Assembly: GCA_036881865.1 (NCBI GenBank)
Contig: JBAJNM010000008.1
Span: 1 to 61,759 of the forward strand
DNA: 61,759 bases
From: Parvularculales bacterium
GTDB taxonomy: Bacteria; Pseudomonadota; Alphaproteobacteria; JAPOUT01; JBAJNM01
Reading direction: 5' to 3'
The notes beneath the pieces were generated by a model, which saw nothing but the letters and a program-made list of their open reading frames with translations, was not told where the DNA came from and ran no database searches. This document shows, piece after piece, positions 23,157 to 33,298 of this stretch. The position numbers and the translations under genes are program-made. The stretch's first letter is position 1; each line of letters begins with the position of its first letter.

Positions 23157-24959
23157 CTAAAGCCGGATATCACCCCGGGTGATGCGGCCGTGAAGTGCGG
23201 TATCCAGGGGTATGAACTTGTCTGTTTCGGGATCCCTAAAATAAAGCGGGTCGCTGATATTTTCCGGATCATACCCCTCGGCTACCAAATCTACCTTGCG
23301 ATGCTTAAACGTACCGGTAACGCCTATCTGTTTTTGTAGCCTCAAGAAAACAGGGCGCGCGTAAGAGGCCAACTCACGGTTAAGATGGTCCTGCAAAGCA
23401 GTAAAATCCGGATTACTCTCCACAACAAGAGAGACCATACCGGCACGCCCATCAGCACCCGGCACTTCAACACCGTAGACATTAGCCTCCTGCACACCGG
23501 GGAACACTGATAAGACTTCCGCTACTTCAGAAGTGGCCACATTCTCACCTTTCCAACGGAAAGTATCTCCAATGCGATCAACAAAATAAAAATAACCCCG
23601 CTCATCCTGCTGCAACAAATCGCCGGTGCGAAACCACATATCGCCCTCTTGAAAGACGTTGCGTAAAATCTTGCGCTCCGTCGCTTCACTATCGGCGTAT
23701 CCCTCAAAGCGAGTGGTGGGGTCATCCGGATCTTTGTCAATCTGACCGATCATCTCTCCTACCTCATTAGGTTCGCACCGTATGCAGAATCCGTCCACAC
23801 CGCGAACAGGCGTCTCAGTCTCAATATCAAAACGAACAATGTCTACATTAGAAGCCTTGCTCGCCCAACGCGGAATCCGACCCACCGCCCCAGGTGAACC
23901 ATCCTGATTAAATAGCGCTACATTGCCCTCGGTTGCGCCGTAAAACTCAACAACTTTAGGTATCCTAAACCGCTTCTTAAAATCCTCCCAGATATCAGGC
24001 CGCAAACCATTACCCACCGCAAGACGGATTTGATGCAGGTTTTCATTGAAATTCTGCGGCCCGTTGAGTAAATAACGGCATAATTCACCAATATATTGAA
24101 ACAATGTGGCCTCAAAGCGCACCGCATCCTCCCAAAATGACGAGACCGAAAAACGCTGCCGAATAATCACAGATCCACCCGCCATAAATGCTATCCCCAC
24201 GGCACACACGCCTCCCGCCGAATGATACAGGGGCAACACAATCATCATCCTGTCTTTTGCTTTGGCGTTGGTCAGGGCAGCAAACCCTATCATCATATTT
24301 TTAATCCGACGGTGAGTGATATTGGCCGCTTTAGGGTTACCTGTCGTGCCGCTGGTGTATATGTAGAGGCATTTATCATCCATAGTTACAGCGGCGCGAA
24401 CCTCCGGACCAAGAGGCGCACCGGACATGCTCTCCAAAGCCTCATCAAGATCGTGAGACCCCTGCACCTTGCCGCCGGTAGCCCACACCTCGATGGGTGA
24501 GTCAAGTTGATCAACCGCCGTTGCATAATTTTCTGCCAACTCCGCCCCTAACACGATATAACGCGCACCGGAGATGCCTAAAGAATAGGCCAACTGCTGT
24601 GACGACAAATTCGTGTTAATCAATGCTGCTATACCTCCCACCTTAATAATACCAAGCCACGCTATGAGATATTCCGGGCGATTTTCCATCATGAGGGCTA
24701 CCACATCGCCCCGGCCAATACCTTGCGACTGTGCCCAACGTGCATATTGATTAGCAGCGGCATTAAATTCGCCGTATGTCCACGTGCGATTATCAAAAAT
24801 AATAGCCGGACTATCCGGTGTCTTGCGGGCAAACTCTTCAACGATATCTACAATGGTGCGATCCCCCTCTTCCGTCGCCGCCTTTCTCACGCGCCGTAAC
24901 ACCCTGACTGTGCCGTAAAGAAAAGCCGCATCCGCACGTATCCGCTGCAAAAGTCCCAT
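23157..24959 (-). CDS. FATP-type very-long-chain acyl-CoA synthetase
   Basis: The 600-residue ANL enzyme is of the SLC27/FATP-like branch. It has an N-terminal amphipathic segment (LLQRIRADAAFLYGTVR), YTSGTTGNPKAANITH near 206, the FATP-typical YIGELCRYLLNGP and GNGLRPDIWEDFKKRFRIP followed by EFYGATEGN. It continues with FYFVDRIGDTFRWKGENVAT and a C-terminal TGTFKHRKVDL with the catalytic Lys. These enzymes activate long- and very-long-chain or steroid-like acids at the membrane. It converges on the luciferase-like gene with a 16-base gap. Confidence 0.92.
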   Translation of the reverse strand: MGLLQRIRADAAFLYGTVRVLRRVRKAATEEGDRTIVDIVEEFARKTPDSPAIIFDNRTWTYGEFNAAANQYARWAQSQGIGRGDVVALMMENRPEYLIAWLGIIKVGGIAALINTNLSSQQLAYSLGISGARYIVLGAELAENYATAVDQLDSPIEVWATGGKVQGSHDLDEALESMSGAPLGPEVRAAVTMDDKCLYIYTSGTTGNPKAANITHRRIKNMMIGFAALTNAKAKDRMMIVLPLYHSAGGVCAVGIAFMAGGSVIIRQRFSVSSFWEDAVRFEATLFQYIGELCRYLLNGPQNFNENLHQIRLAVGNGLRPDIWEDFKKRFRIPKVVEFYGATEGNVALFNQDGSPGAVGRIPRWASKASNVDIVRFDIETETPVRGVDGFCIRCEPNEVGEMIGQIDKDPDDPTTRFEGYADSEATERKILRNVFQEGDMWFRTGDLLQQDERGYFYFVDRIGDTFRWKGENVATSEVAEVLSVFPGVQEANVYGVEVPGADGRAGMVSLVVESNPDFTALQDHLNRELASYARPVFLRLQKQIGVTGTFKHRKVDLVAEGYDPENISDPLYFRDPETDKFIPLDTALHGRITRGDIRL

Positions 24960-25171
24960 CTTTATTCCCTCTCTACTTTTTTGGCTATGGACCGCCTATG
25001 ACAACCGTCTATTACAAAGGCCCCGCCCGAGATTATGCGCAAAAAACTACCGGGCAACAAGCCCTCTTAAGACAGGGTATGACTATCAACACTACCAACC
25101 CCTGAATAAACTTGTGAAAAGAGAGTGAAACGCCTAGAGTTGCGGAAATATTTACCAAGCGAGAGATCCTC

Positions 25172-26194
25172 ATGACCCTTAAAGTTGCTGTTGTCGGTGC
25201 TACAGGAAATGTCGGCCATGAAATGCTGAACATTCTGTCTGAACGTAACTTTCCAGCGGAAGTGGTAGCTCTTGCCTCGCGCCGTTCTCAAGGACGGGAG
25301 GTCTCTTTCGGCGAAGACCACACCCTCAAAGTTAGGGCTCTTGAAAATTATGATTTTTCCGAAACAGACATAGCCCTGTTCTCTGCCGGTTCCGCCGTAG
25401 CCAAAGAATGGGGACCAAAGGTTGCCGATGCCGGTGCTGTGGTGATTGATAATTCATCCTGCTTTCGCACAGACCCCGATGTGCCTCTTGTGGTTCCGGA
25501 AGTCAACGGAGAGGCTCTGGCAGGCTATGCCAACAAAAATATTATCGCCAACCCTAACTGCTCTACGGCCCAGTTGGTGGTAGCCCTTAAGCCTCTGCAT
25601 GACCGTGCCTGTATTCGCCGTGTAGTGGTCGCAACGTATCAATCGGTTTCCGGCAGCGGACGGGCTGCAATGGATGAATTGTTCTCCCAGACGCGCGGGA
25701 TTTTCGTTAATGACCCGCCGGAATCCAAAGAGTTCACCAAGCAGATAGCGTTTAATGTCATCCCCCACTGCGGTGACTTTACCGATGACGGTGTCACCAT
25801 GGAGGAATGGAAAATGATGGCCGAGGTGGAAAAAATACTAGATCCCGGTATTCGCCTAACGGCTACCTGTGTGCGGGTTCCCGTATTTGTGGGTCATTCG
25901 GAGGCTGTCAACATCGAGTTTGCCGAACCTCTTGACCCCGATGAGGCCCGTGAGATTTTGCGGGAGGCTCCAGGTTGTCTGGTGGTAGACAAGCAGGAGG
26001 ATGGGGGATATGTCACCCCTGTTGAGTGTATTGGTGAATATGCCACGTTCATTTCACGTATTCGTCTTGACCCGACCATTGAGAATGGATTGAACTTGTG
26101 GGTGGTATCCGACAATCTGCGCAAGGGAGCGGCTCTTAATGCTATACAGATTGCCGAGATGCTCAATGCTAACTATCTAAAACAGGCGGCTTAG
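25172..26194 (+). CDS. asd: Aspartate-semialdehyde dehydrogenase
   Basis: The 340-residue enzyme makes aspartate semialdehyde from aspartyl phosphate with NADPH, the branch point to lysine/diaminopimelate, threonine and methionine. The NADP fold is VAVVGATGNVGHEML at 4-18. The catalytic Cys lies in NPNCSTAQLV near 132, QSVSGSGRAAMDEL follows, and the active-site His region is RVPVFVGHSEAVNIEF near 231. AGCGAGAGATC precedes the ATG. The dapD and dapE genes of the same pathway are about 23 kb away in this window. Confidence 0.96.
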   Translation: MTLKVAVVGATGNVGHEMLNILSERNFPAEVVALASRRSQGREVSFGEDHTLKVRALENYDFSETDIALFSAGSAVAKEWGPKVADAGAVVIDNSSCFRTDPDVPLVVPEVNGEALAGYANKNIIANPNCSTAQLVVALKPLHDRACIRRVVVATYQSVSGSGRAAMDELFSQTRGIFVNDPPESKEFTKQIAFNVIPHCGDFTDDGVTMEEWKMMAEVEKILDPGIRLTATCVRVPVFVGHSEAVNIEFAEPLDPDEAREILREAPGCLVVDKQEDGGYVTPVECIGEYATFISRIRLDPTIENGLNLWVVSDNLRKGAALNAIQIAEMLNANYLKQAA

Positions 26195-26199
26195 CAGTC

Positions 26200-27066
26200 A
26201 TGGATTTTTTACGTTGGACCATTGGTGATGTAACCATTACCAAAATTGTGGAGATGGAGATAAAAGCAGGCGGACTGGATGCCCTGCTACCGGATGCCAC
26301 ACCGGAAGCTCTTAAGCCTATTTCATGGCTTCATCCCCATTTTGTTGATGATGAGGGTCATTTACTGATGAGCATTCACGGTCTTGTGGTTGAAACGCCC
26401 TCCAAGCGCATCATGGTGGATACCTGCATTGGTAACGACAAGAAAGACCGCATATTGAACTGGAGTAATTTGCAGACTGGTTTTATGGATGATATGCACG
26501 CTGCCGGATTTCCACCGGAGTCCATTGATATTGTGCTTTGCACCCATCTTCATGTTGACCATGTAGGCTGGAATACGCGTCTGGTGGAGGGCCAATGGGT
26601 ACCTACTTTCCCCAATGCGCGTTATCTCATGGCGGACTCCGAATTCACCCACTGGCGCGATCAGGAAGAAGATGACGGAAGCCGTCAGGTGTTTGCCGAT
26701 TCCGTACAACCGGTTTTTGAAGCCGGTCTTGTAGATTTAGTCGCACCGGACCATAAAATCTGCAAAGAGGTATGCCTCATCCCAACCCATGGTCACACAC
26801 CCGGTCATGTAAGCGTGGTGATCCGCTCAAAAGGTGAAGAAGCCATAATTACCGGAGATTTCATTCACCACCCCTGCCAACTGGCTCGCGTGCACTGGTC
26901 CAGTATTGCAGATACGGACCCTGATGCGGCGGTGATTACAAGACGTCGGGTGTTTGAGAATTATGCGGGTAAATCCGCTCTTATGATTGGCACACACTTT
27001 CCCTATCCCACGGCGGGCACTATTGAGCGCGATGGGGACGGGTTTCTTTTGAAGACAAACAATTAA
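26200..27066 (+). CDS. MBL-fold metallohydrolase
   Basis: The 288-residue protein is a metallo-beta-lactamase-fold hydrolase with the metal motifs in order: CTHLHVDHVGWNT near 115, GHTPGHVSV near 200, ITGDFIHHP near 219 and a late His in GTHFPYP near 270. It lies 5 bases after asd and may be co-transcribed. Members of this subgroup hydrolyse lactones, esters or thioesters with two zinc or iron ions. No closer function can be assigned. Confidence 0.92.
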   Translation: MDFLRWTIGDVTITKIVEMEIKAGGLDALLPDATPEALKPISWLHPHFVDDEGHLLMSIHGLVVETPSKRIMVDTCIGNDKKDRILNWSNLQTGFMDDMHAAGFPPESIDIVLCTHLHVDHVGWNTRLVEGQWVPTFPNARYLMADSEFTHWRDQEEDDGSRQVFADSVQPVFEAGLVDLVAPDHKICKEVCLIPTHGHTPGHVSVVIRSKGEEAIITGDFIHHPCQLARVHWSSIADTDPDAAVITRRRVFENYAGKSALMIGTHFPYPTAGTIERDGDGFLLKTNN

Positions 27067-27092
27067 GGGAGCGTTTGCACCTCTTTTAGGTC

Positions 27093-28253
27093 TTAAGAGG
27101 CGGCCGACACCTCCCGGACGGCCTCAAGACGTCTCCGACGAGCGCCGAGTTTCAGGCTCGCGCTTTTCAGTTGACCGCAAGCGGCCATAATATCGCGTCC
27201 GCGCGGGGTCCGCACAGGGCTGGCATACCCCGCTCTGCTAATCACATCAGCAAAGTTTTTAATACGCGTTTTCGACGAGCACTCATACGGCGCACCGGGC
27301 CATGGGTTAAACGGTATGAGATTAATTTTTGCCGGTATACCTTTCAGCAACCGCACCAACTCCCGTGCATCCGCAACGCTGTCGTTGACATCCTGCAACA
27401 TGACATATTCAAACGTAATCCGCCGTGCATTGGAAAGGCCCGGATACGCCCGACAGGCCTCCAGAACATCAGCAATCGGATATTTTCGGTTTAAGGGTAC
27501 CAGTTCGTCACGCAAATCATCTCGCACCGCATGGAGGGAAATAGCCAACATAACCTCGGCTTCCCGCCCAATCCACGGTATCACCGGCACCACCCCCGCC
27601 GTAGAAAGCGTAATACGCCGACGAGATATAGCCAGACCATCACCATCGGCGGCAATCCGGAGCGCATCTCTTACATTTTCCGCATTATAAAGGGGCTCCC
27701 CCATGCCCATCATAACAATGTTAGATATTTTCCGATTGTCTGTTGGTCTGGGCCATTCTCCCAAAACATCACGGGCAACCAAAATCTGTCCTACGATCTC
27801 CGCTACCGTTAGATTGCGCACCAGCTTTTGCGTACCCGTATGACAAAAGCGACAAGTAAGAGTGCAACCTACCTGACTAGATAAACACAACGTCCCCCGC
27901 GTCTCTTCGGGGATATAAACCGTCTCAATCTCCCGGCCATCATTGACGCGCAACAACCATTTTATAGTGCCATCTTCCGATCGCTGCTCATGAACAATCT
28001 CCGGACGCTCAATGACAAACTGCTCTACCAGTTCAGCCCGCAACCCCTTGGAGAGGGTGGTAATGTCATCAATAGACCGCCAGCCCCTAATATAAAGCCC
28101 ATTCCATATTTGATCACGGCGCATAGAGCGGCTGCGGGGCGCTATGGTCGTAGCCTCAAGGGCTGTGGCCAATTGCTCCCGCGTTAAACCCGTAAGATTC
28201 TCCCCTTCCGGTTGAACCGTCAAAGAAGTAACCAAATCAGCGACAGGCATCAT
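27093..28253 (-). CDS. rlmN: 23S rRNA/tRNA adenine-C2 methyltransferase RlmN
   Basis: RlmN is a radical-SAM enzyme that methylates A2503 of 23S rRNA and A37 of some tRNAs. The radical-SAM cluster motif is [11 protein letters not shown] near 126-136, preceded by [39 protein letters not shown] and the C-terminal MAACGQLK with the methyl-carrying Cys are all present. I use ATG 28253 (386 residues); the frame is open to TTG 28265. Its start overlaps the 3' end of the IalB-like gene by 17 bases, so the two are coupled. Convergent with the MBL hydrolase. Confidence 0.96.
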   Translation of the reverse strand: MMPVADLVTSLTVQPEGENLTGLTREQLATALEATTIAPRSRSMRRDQIWNGLYIRGWRSIDDITTLSKGLRAELVEQFVIERPEIVHEQRSEDGTIKWLLRVNDGREIETVYIPEETRGTLCLSSQVGCTLTCRFCHTGTQKLVRNLTVAEIVGQILVARDVLGEWPRPTDNRKISNIVMMGMGEPLYNAENVRDALRIAADGDGLAISRRRITLSTAGVVPVIPWIGREAEVMLAISLHAVRDDLRDELVPLNRKYPIADVLEACRAYPGLSNARRITFEYVMLQDVNDSVADARELVRLLKGIPAKINLIPFNPWPGAPYECSSKTRIKNFADVISRAGYASPVRTPRGRDIMAACGQLKSASLKLGARRRRLEAVREVSAAS

Positions 28254-28803
28254 CAATCGCAGCAATAGCCCGTGATATACCGGAAAGAGAATAACGATCT
28301 GTAGTTAGAGTTCCCCGGCTCGATGTACCCTTTACGGTCAAACTGCTGCCTTTCTTCATGGCAGTGATAAGATTTTTTTCAACTTTCAAATCTTGCACCC
28401 ACGCCCAATGAGCCCGCTCTCCGCCATCTCTAACGCCTGTGAAAAGCTGATAAGATTTATTTCCAACGCTGGCATAAGGACGACTGGTTTTCTTGTAGAT
28501 ATAACCCGCCCGAACACTCACCTCATTGCGTACGCCTTCTGCCGGACGATTGGCAACCATCAAAGCCACCTCACCCCGGTTCACTCGTGCAGGCCGCATA
28601 TCAATAGGCTCGGAAAGAGCATAGCAGATCTTGTTGCCTGCCTCACCATCAACATAGACTTTCCAGTCCTGAAACGTATTGACCAACTCAGGTTCGGCCG
28701 CAACGGGAGAAATCATAAACCCAAAAACCAGAAAGGTTGCGCTCAACATAAGCCACAGTCTGCCTTGCTCTATTACTCTACGCCTGATTTTAGTGGGACT
28801 CAT
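28237..28803 (-). CDS. Invasion-associated locus B (IalB)-like exported protein
   Basis: The 188-residue protein starts at ATG 28803, which has AGGAA six bases upstream. It has an arginine-rich N-terminus (KIRRR) and a hydrophobic signal segment ([21 protein letters not shown]). The mature part shows the IalB-like pattern, [20 protein letters not shown] near the start, a [13 protein letters not shown] strand, and a single late Cys in IDDACR. IalB-like proteins are periplasmic beta-rich proteins found across alphaproteobacteria; the invasion name comes from Bartonella and does not imply pathogenicity. The placement upstream of rlmN recurs in the class. Confidence 0.85.
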   Translation of the reverse strand: MSPTKIRRRVIEQGRLWLMLSATFLVFGFMISPVAAEPELVNTFQDWKVYVDGEAGNKICYALSEPIDMRPARVNRGEVALMVANRPAEGVRNEVSVRAGYIYKKTSRPYASVGNKSYQLFTGVRDGGERAHWAWVQDLKVEKNLITAMKKGSSLTVKGTSSRGTLTTDRYSLSGISRAIAAIDDACR

Positions 28804-28999
28804 GGGTGTTTCCTGCTTATTGTTCATGACTGCCAATATTATAACCCAAATTGTATGGCTATGTCAGCATGAAGCCAAGCGCCCCCGACCGAATTTCTAC
28901 CGGACTATTGGAGTAAAACCGCACCTGTGCTAAACATAATTATAGTAGAGATAGCATCACAAGAGAGATGACAACGGGTCGCCAGAGGAGAAAACTCTC

Positions 29000-30004
29000 A
29001 TGAAAGCAGTTTTATGTAAAGAATACGGCCCTCCTGACGCTTTAGTAGTGGAGGATATTCCCACCCCTGAGCCCGGGCCGGATCAGGTGTTGCTTAAGGT
29101 CCATGCGGCAGCGGTTAATTTTCCTGATGTCCTAATAATACAGAATAAATATCAGTTTAGCCACGAGACACCTTTTACGCCGGGTAGCGAGGTAGCGGGC
29201 GAGGTTATCCAATGTGGGGAAAATGTCAAAAACCTGAAAGTCGGTGACAGGATTCTGGGGTCCAGCGGGGTCGGCGGCTTTGCCGAGCAGATTGTCATGG
29301 ATGGTGCACGGATGTTGAAGATTCCTGACGCTATGGATTTTATTTCCGCATCCGCATTTTTGTTAACCTATGGTACGTCTCACCACGCCCTGAAAGACAG
29401 AGCCGCCATCAAACCGGGCGAGACCCTTCTGGTGTTAGGCGCTGCGGGGGGCGTAGGCTTAGCAGCAGTGGAGTTGGGCAAGGCTATGGGGGCGCGAGTT
29501 ATTGCGGCGGCCTCGACGGAGGAAAAACTGGAGATCACCCGACAACATGGCGCTGACGATGCCATACTTTATTCATCGGGAGATTTGGACAGGGATCAAC
29601 AAAAAGAATTCTCAAATGCCATTAAAGAGAAAACCGGCGGTCAAGGTGCCGATGTTGTTTATGATCCGGTAGGTGGCGCTTATGCCGAACCGGCCTTACG
29701 GGCTACGAACTGGGAAGGGCGATATCTTGTTATCGGTTTTGCGGCAGGAGATATCCCCCGTATTCCCCTTAACCTTGCTCTCCTTAAGGGATGCCAAATT
29801 GTTGGTGTGTTCTGGGGTGCTTTTGTGGGACGTGACCCAGTCGGTCATGCAAAAAATTGCGAGGAACTGATGGCTCTTTATCTTGACGGCAAGATAAAAC
29901 CTCACGTATCTGTAACCTATCCACTGGAGAAAACGGCACAAGCGCTCAACGATATGGCAGCCCGCAAAGTTATCGGAAAAATAGTCGTGGTCCCCGGTTC
30001 GTGA
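29000..30004 (+). CDS. NADPH:quinone oxidoreductase, zinc-free MDR family
   Basis: The 334-residue protein is a medium-chain dehydrogenase/reductase of the quinone-oxidoreductase type. It shows KAVLCKEYGPPDAL at the start, VNFPDVLIIQNKYQF near 39, PFTPGSEVAGEV near 58, YGTSHHALKDRA near 124 and the NADPH motif LGAAGGVGLAAVELGKAMGA near 148. No zinc-ligand cysteines are present. Such enzymes reduce quinones or the double bond of enones or enoyl groups. GAGGAGAA precedes the ATG. It is followed by the EamA transporter, SDR and esterase genes in one direction. Confidence 0.92.
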   Translation: MKAVLCKEYGPPDALVVEDIPTPEPGPDQVLLKVHAAAVNFPDVLIIQNKYQFSHETPFTPGSEVAGEVIQCGENVKNLKVGDRILGSSGVGGFAEQIVMDGARMLKIPDAMDFISASAFLLTYGTSHHALKDRAAIKPGETLLVLGAAGGVGLAAVELGKAMGARVIAAASTEEKLEITRQHGADDAILYSSGDLDRDQQKEFSNAIKEKTGGQGADVVYDPVGGAYAEPALRATNWEGRYLVIGFAAGDIPRIPLNLALLKGCQIVGVFWGAFVGRDPVGHAKNCEELMALYLDGKIKPHVSVTYPLEKTAQALNDMAARKVIGKIVVVPGS

Positions 30005-30023
30005 ATACTCACTGCGAAGCACC

Positions 30024-31007
30024 ATGAGTGCAAAAGGTGCACGCCTTTCACTCAGGTTACGTATAGGTCGCCGCGCCTTTGAAAAACTTCCCGGTAACGT
30101 AAGAGGTGCAATCTGGCTTCTAATGTCTGCCGTTTTGTTTACGGTGATGACAATCCTAGTAAAACATATCGGTGGGCGGTTGGGTGTTTTTCAAGTTGCT
30201 TTTTTTCGTGCCCTGTTTAGCCTTCTGGTCATCCTTCCTTTTTTGATACGCGTCGGATTTGCAGACGGTGGTATTCGTACCCATTATCCGGTATTGCAAA
30301 TTGTTCGTGGCATTGTCGGTAGCGTCGGCATGATATGTGGGTTTTACGCCGTTATTCATTTGCCTCTCGCCGATGCCCAAGCGTTTAGTTTTGCCCGTGC
30401 ATTATTTGTGGTGCCTTTGGCCTGGCTCATCCTCAGAGAAGTAGCCGGACTACCACGCATTGCAGCAACGCTGGTAGGGTTCGCCGGCGTCCTTATCATG
30501 TTGCGTCCCGGTACCGAAACAATCACGGACCCCGCAGCACCGGTTGCAGTAGGTGGAGCAGCGTTGGTAGCCCTAGCCGTTATTCTTGTGAAAATTGTAT
30601 CGCACCGCGATCAACCGGTAACCCTTATGTTTTATACAGGTGTGGTGGGATCTCTCGTTACCATCGGCCCCGCTCTTTGGGCGTGGGTGGCACCTACTAT
30701 TTGGGAGTTGGTATTGCTTTTGGCGATGGGGACTGTAGCGGCGGGGGCTCATAATTGTTTTATTCGCGCTTACAGGGCGGGAGAGCCTACGGCCATTGCG
30801 CCATTTGATTATACGCGGCTTTTATTTGCAGCAATTGCAGGATATTTTTTCTTTTCTACCTTCCCGGACTTCTGGATTGTTTCCGGTGCCTGTCTTATTG
30901 TAGGCTCTACGTTCTACATTGTGCGCCACGAGGCGCAAACAGCCACTCAGAACACACAACCCCCAACAGACAAACAGAGAGAGGATACCCATCATGAAAT
31001 TAGATAA
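30024..31007 (+). CDS. EamA/DMT-family transporter
   Basis: The 327-residue inner-membrane protein has about ten hydrophobic segments in two EamA halves, for example IWLLMSAVLFTVMTILVKHI near 30, VFQVAFFRALFSLLVILPFLI near 55, and the second half from VGGAALVALAVILVKIV near 176 to FWIVSGACLIVGSTFYIV near 287. Members export amino acids, nucleobases or other metabolites; the S-adenosylmethionine-transporter-like FSFARALFVVPLAWLIL pattern is common in the group. The substrate is unknown. Its end overlaps the SDR start by 14 bases. Confidence 0.9.
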   Translation: MSAKGARLSLRLRIGRRAFEKLPGNVRGAIWLLMSAVLFTVMTILVKHIGGRLGVFQVAFFRALFSLLVILPFLIRVGFADGGIRTHYPVLQIVRGIVGSVGMICGFYAVIHLPLADAQAFSFARALFVVPLAWLILREVAGLPRIAATLVGFAGVLIMLRPGTETITDPAAPVAVGGAALVALAVILVKIVSHRDQPVTLMFYTGVVGSLVTIGPALWAWVAPTIWELVLLLAMGTVAAGAHNCFIRAYRAGEPTAIAPFDYTRLLFAAIAGYFFFSTFPDFWIVSGACLIVGSTFYIVRHEAQTATQNTQPPTDKQREDTHHEIR

Positions 31008-31779
31008 CAGCATCGGCGCAGTGATAACAGGGGGGGCATCGGGGTTGGGAGAAGCCACCGCCCGCGAGTTGGCAGCCCATGGGGTCAAAGTGGCATTGTT
31101 TGATTTGAACGGCGATTTAGGTGAGAAAACCGCCAAGGATATTGGTGGCGTTTTTTGTGAGGTCAATGTTACGGATGAAGCCAGTGTGGATGCGGGTTTT
31201 AAAAAAGCACGTGCGGCAATCGGTCAAGAGCGCATTCTTGTGAGTTGTGCCGGTACGGGTATTGCGGTCAAGACAGCCTCCCGCGACAAAGAAACCGGCG
31301 AAATTAAGGTTCATCCTCTGGAACATTTTGACCGTATCATTCAAATTAATCTTGTGGGTTCTTTCCGTTGCCTAGCTAAATCTGCGGCAGGCATGATGTC
31401 TCTGGGTCCCGTAACGCCCGATGGTGGACGCGGCGTTATTATCAACACGGCTTCTGTAGCGGCCCAAGACGGACAGATCGGTCAGGCGGCTTATTCTGCC
31501 TCTAAGGGTGGTATTGTGGGCATGACGTTGCCCATCGCCCGTGATTTATCCCGTGAGGGCATTCGCGTTAACACAATTTTGCCAGGATTATTTAACACGC
31601 CTTTGTTTGCAGGGGCTTCTGACAAAGTTAAGCAAGCGCTGGGCGCTCAGGTTCCCTTTCCACCGCGGTTGGGTCATCCCCCGGAGTATGCTTTGCTGGC
31701 CCGCCAGATTTGTGAAAATGATATGTTAAATGGTGAGTCCATCCGTCTGGATGGCGCTATTCGCATGGCACCTCGTTAA
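30994..31779 (+). CDS. Short-chain dehydrogenase, 3-hydroxyacyl-CoA dehydrogenase type II-like
   Basis: The 261-residue SDR begins at ATG 30994, with GAGAGGATA upstream; the frame is open further back but only overlaps the transporter gene. The NAD-binding ITGGASGLGEATARELAAHG is at 11-30. The acidic residue after strand 2 is in LFDLNG, giving NAD preference. The catalytic Ser lies in NTASVAAQDGQ and the active site is YSASKGG near 168. The region VSCAGTGIAVKT and the ending MLNGESIRLDGAIRMAPR match the HSD17B10-like type II 3-hydroxyacyl-CoA dehydrogenases, suggesting beta-oxidation of short or branched acyl-CoA. Confidence 0.92.
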   Translation: MKLDNSIGAVITGGASGLGEATARELAAHGVKVALFDLNGDLGEKTAKDIGGVFCEVNVTDEASVDAGFKKARAAIGQERILVSCAGTGIAVKTASRDKETGEIKVHPLEHFDRIIQINLVGSFRCLAKSAAGMMSLGPVTPDGGRGVIINTASVAAQDGQIGQAAYSASKGGIVGMTLPIARDLSREGIRVNTILPGLFNTPLFAGASDKVKQALGAQVPFPPRLGHPPEYALLARQICENDMLNGESIRLDGAIRMAPR

Positions 31780-31804
31780 GATAAAAACCTATAGGAGAAG
31801 TATC

Positions 31805-32719
31805 ATGAAACCCATTGAACAAGTCCTCGCTTTTTTAGCAGAAAATCAACCCACCAATCCCAACGAAACGCCGCAAGAACGCCGCGCTGGCATGGAAGAG
31901 GCGCTCGGTGCTTTTCCCGTTCCCGACGGAGTGAGCATCACGCCGGTTGATGCAGACGGTGTGTCAGCGGAATGGGTGGCTGCTCCCGGCGTAGCCGAAG
32001 ACCGGGTGATTTTATATCTCCACGGAGGAGGTTATGTGATTGGTTCTCCCAAAACCCACCGAACACTTACTGCCAAACTTTCCGAGACGGCCGGAGCACG
32101 TGTCCTCGCGATTGATTATCGTCTGGCACCGGAGCATCCCTTTCCGGCAGCTGTAGAAGACGCCCTCACGGCATGGCAATGGCTATTGGGTCAGGGGCTT
32201 TCGTCCCGCTCTATGGGTATAAGCGGCGATTCTGCCGGTGGGGGGCTAACCATGGCCCTTTTGCTGGAGGCACGGGATAAAGGAGTAAGCCTTCCTGCAG
32301 CGGCAGCACCTATCAGCCCGTGGGTGGATTTAACCGGTGAGGCTGCCAGCATAGAAACCCGAGCAGATGCCGACCCCATGATCTCACGTGAACCCCTACT
32401 GGAGATGGCAGCCCATTACACAGGCGCAAGCGGCGATGCGCGGCATCCTCTGGTCTCGCCCATATTTGCTGACCTTACCGGCCTACCTCCCCTGCTTATT
32501 CATGTGGGTGATGCGGAAGTGCTGCTAGACGACAGCCTGACACTTCACGATAATGCACTAAAGGCAAATGTTCCCTCACGCCTAAAGGTATGGGATGAGA
32601 TGATTCATGTCTTTCAGGTCTTCCACTCTATATTGCCGGAAGGCGTTGACTCTCTCAATGAAATAGGACAGTTCTTCTGCACTGAATGGGGCAAAGCCAA
32701 GGCCCGCAACGCCGCCTAA
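31805..32719 (+). CDS. Alpha/beta hydrolase, hormone-sensitive-lipase family esterase
   Basis: The 304-residue enzyme starts at ATG 31805, preceded by AGGAGAAG. HSL motifs are [16 protein letters not shown] near 74, [18 protein letters not shown] near 105, nucleophile GDSAGGGL near 143, the acid in [11 protein letters not shown] and the His in MIHVFQVFH near 270. It lies 25 bases after the SDR and belongs to the same rightward run. The stop overlaps that of the convergent pterin dehydratase gene. Its substrates are probably short-chain esters. Confidence 0.93.
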   Translation: MKPIEQVLAFLAENQPTNPNETPQERRAGMEEALGAFPVPDGVSITPVDADGVSAEWVAAPGVAEDRVILYLHGGGYVIGSPKTHRTLTAKLSETAGARVLAIDYRLAPEHPFPAAVEDALTAWQWLLGQGLSSRSMGISGDSAGGGLTMALLLEARDKGVSLPAAAAPISPWVDLTGEAASIETRADADPMISREPLLEMAAHYTGASGDARHPLVSPIFADLTGLPPLLIHVGDAEVLLDDSLTLHDNALKANVPSRLKVWDEMIHVFQVFHSILPEGVDSLNEIGQFFCTEWGKAKARNAA

Positions 32720-33048
32720 TCTGAACCTTCCGGCTTGCGTCTATCGTGACGGCCGGCAGAACCGGCAAGGCGGTCCATTGCGCGGGCAAGGGCAATATCC
32801 TTCTCGCTCACACCGCCCGTATCATGGGTGGTGAGAACAACGTCCACCGTGCGATAAACATTAAACCATTCAGGATGATGGTCCATCTTCTCGGCAATCA
32901 TGGCGATGCGGCTCATCCATCCAAAGGCTTCATTGAAATTTTTGAACTGATAGGTTTTTTCAATGGCCTCCCGCCCCTTTACCTTGCGCCATCCCGTAAG
33001 GGAAGTCAGCGCCTTTTTCCGCATAGCAGAACCAGATTTTTCCATCAT
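32716..33048 (-). CDS. Pterin-4a-carbinolamine dehydratase
   Basis: The 110-residue protein carries the PCD/DCoH signature [19 protein letters not shown] near 54-72 and [19 protein letters not shown] near 73-91. The family dehydrates 4a-hydroxy-tetrahydropterin after aromatic hydroxylation or acts as a stand-alone protein in pterin or molybdopterin metabolism. No phenylalanine hydroxylase gene is seen in the window, so its partner is elsewhere or its role differs. AGGAGAA is placed well before ATG 33048. The gene ends convergently with the esterase. Confidence 0.93.
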   Translation of the reverse strand: MMEKSGSAMRKKALTSLTGWRKVKGREAIEKTYQFKNFNEAFGWMSRIAMIAEKMDHHPEWFNVYRTVDVVLTTHDTGGVSEKDIALARAMDRLAGSAGRHDRRKPEGSD

Positions 33049-33298
33049 GGGTTTCTCCTTGCCTCTATCAATACCGCATCCAGAACTGTCATAAAATCAA
33101 TCCCCGCGCAACCCAAACTATTTTTTCATAGCTCTTACTTATCGCCACCCCCAAAAGAGGCTACATTATAATAGTGCCCAAAAGCCGGAATCAAACACCG
33201 TGGCGTAACCATGGTTTACACCTCCGTGATTTTTGGTTAGATGCCATCATGGCAGATATGATAGCTCTCATTGAAGAGCGTAACTCAAGGAATAGGAT

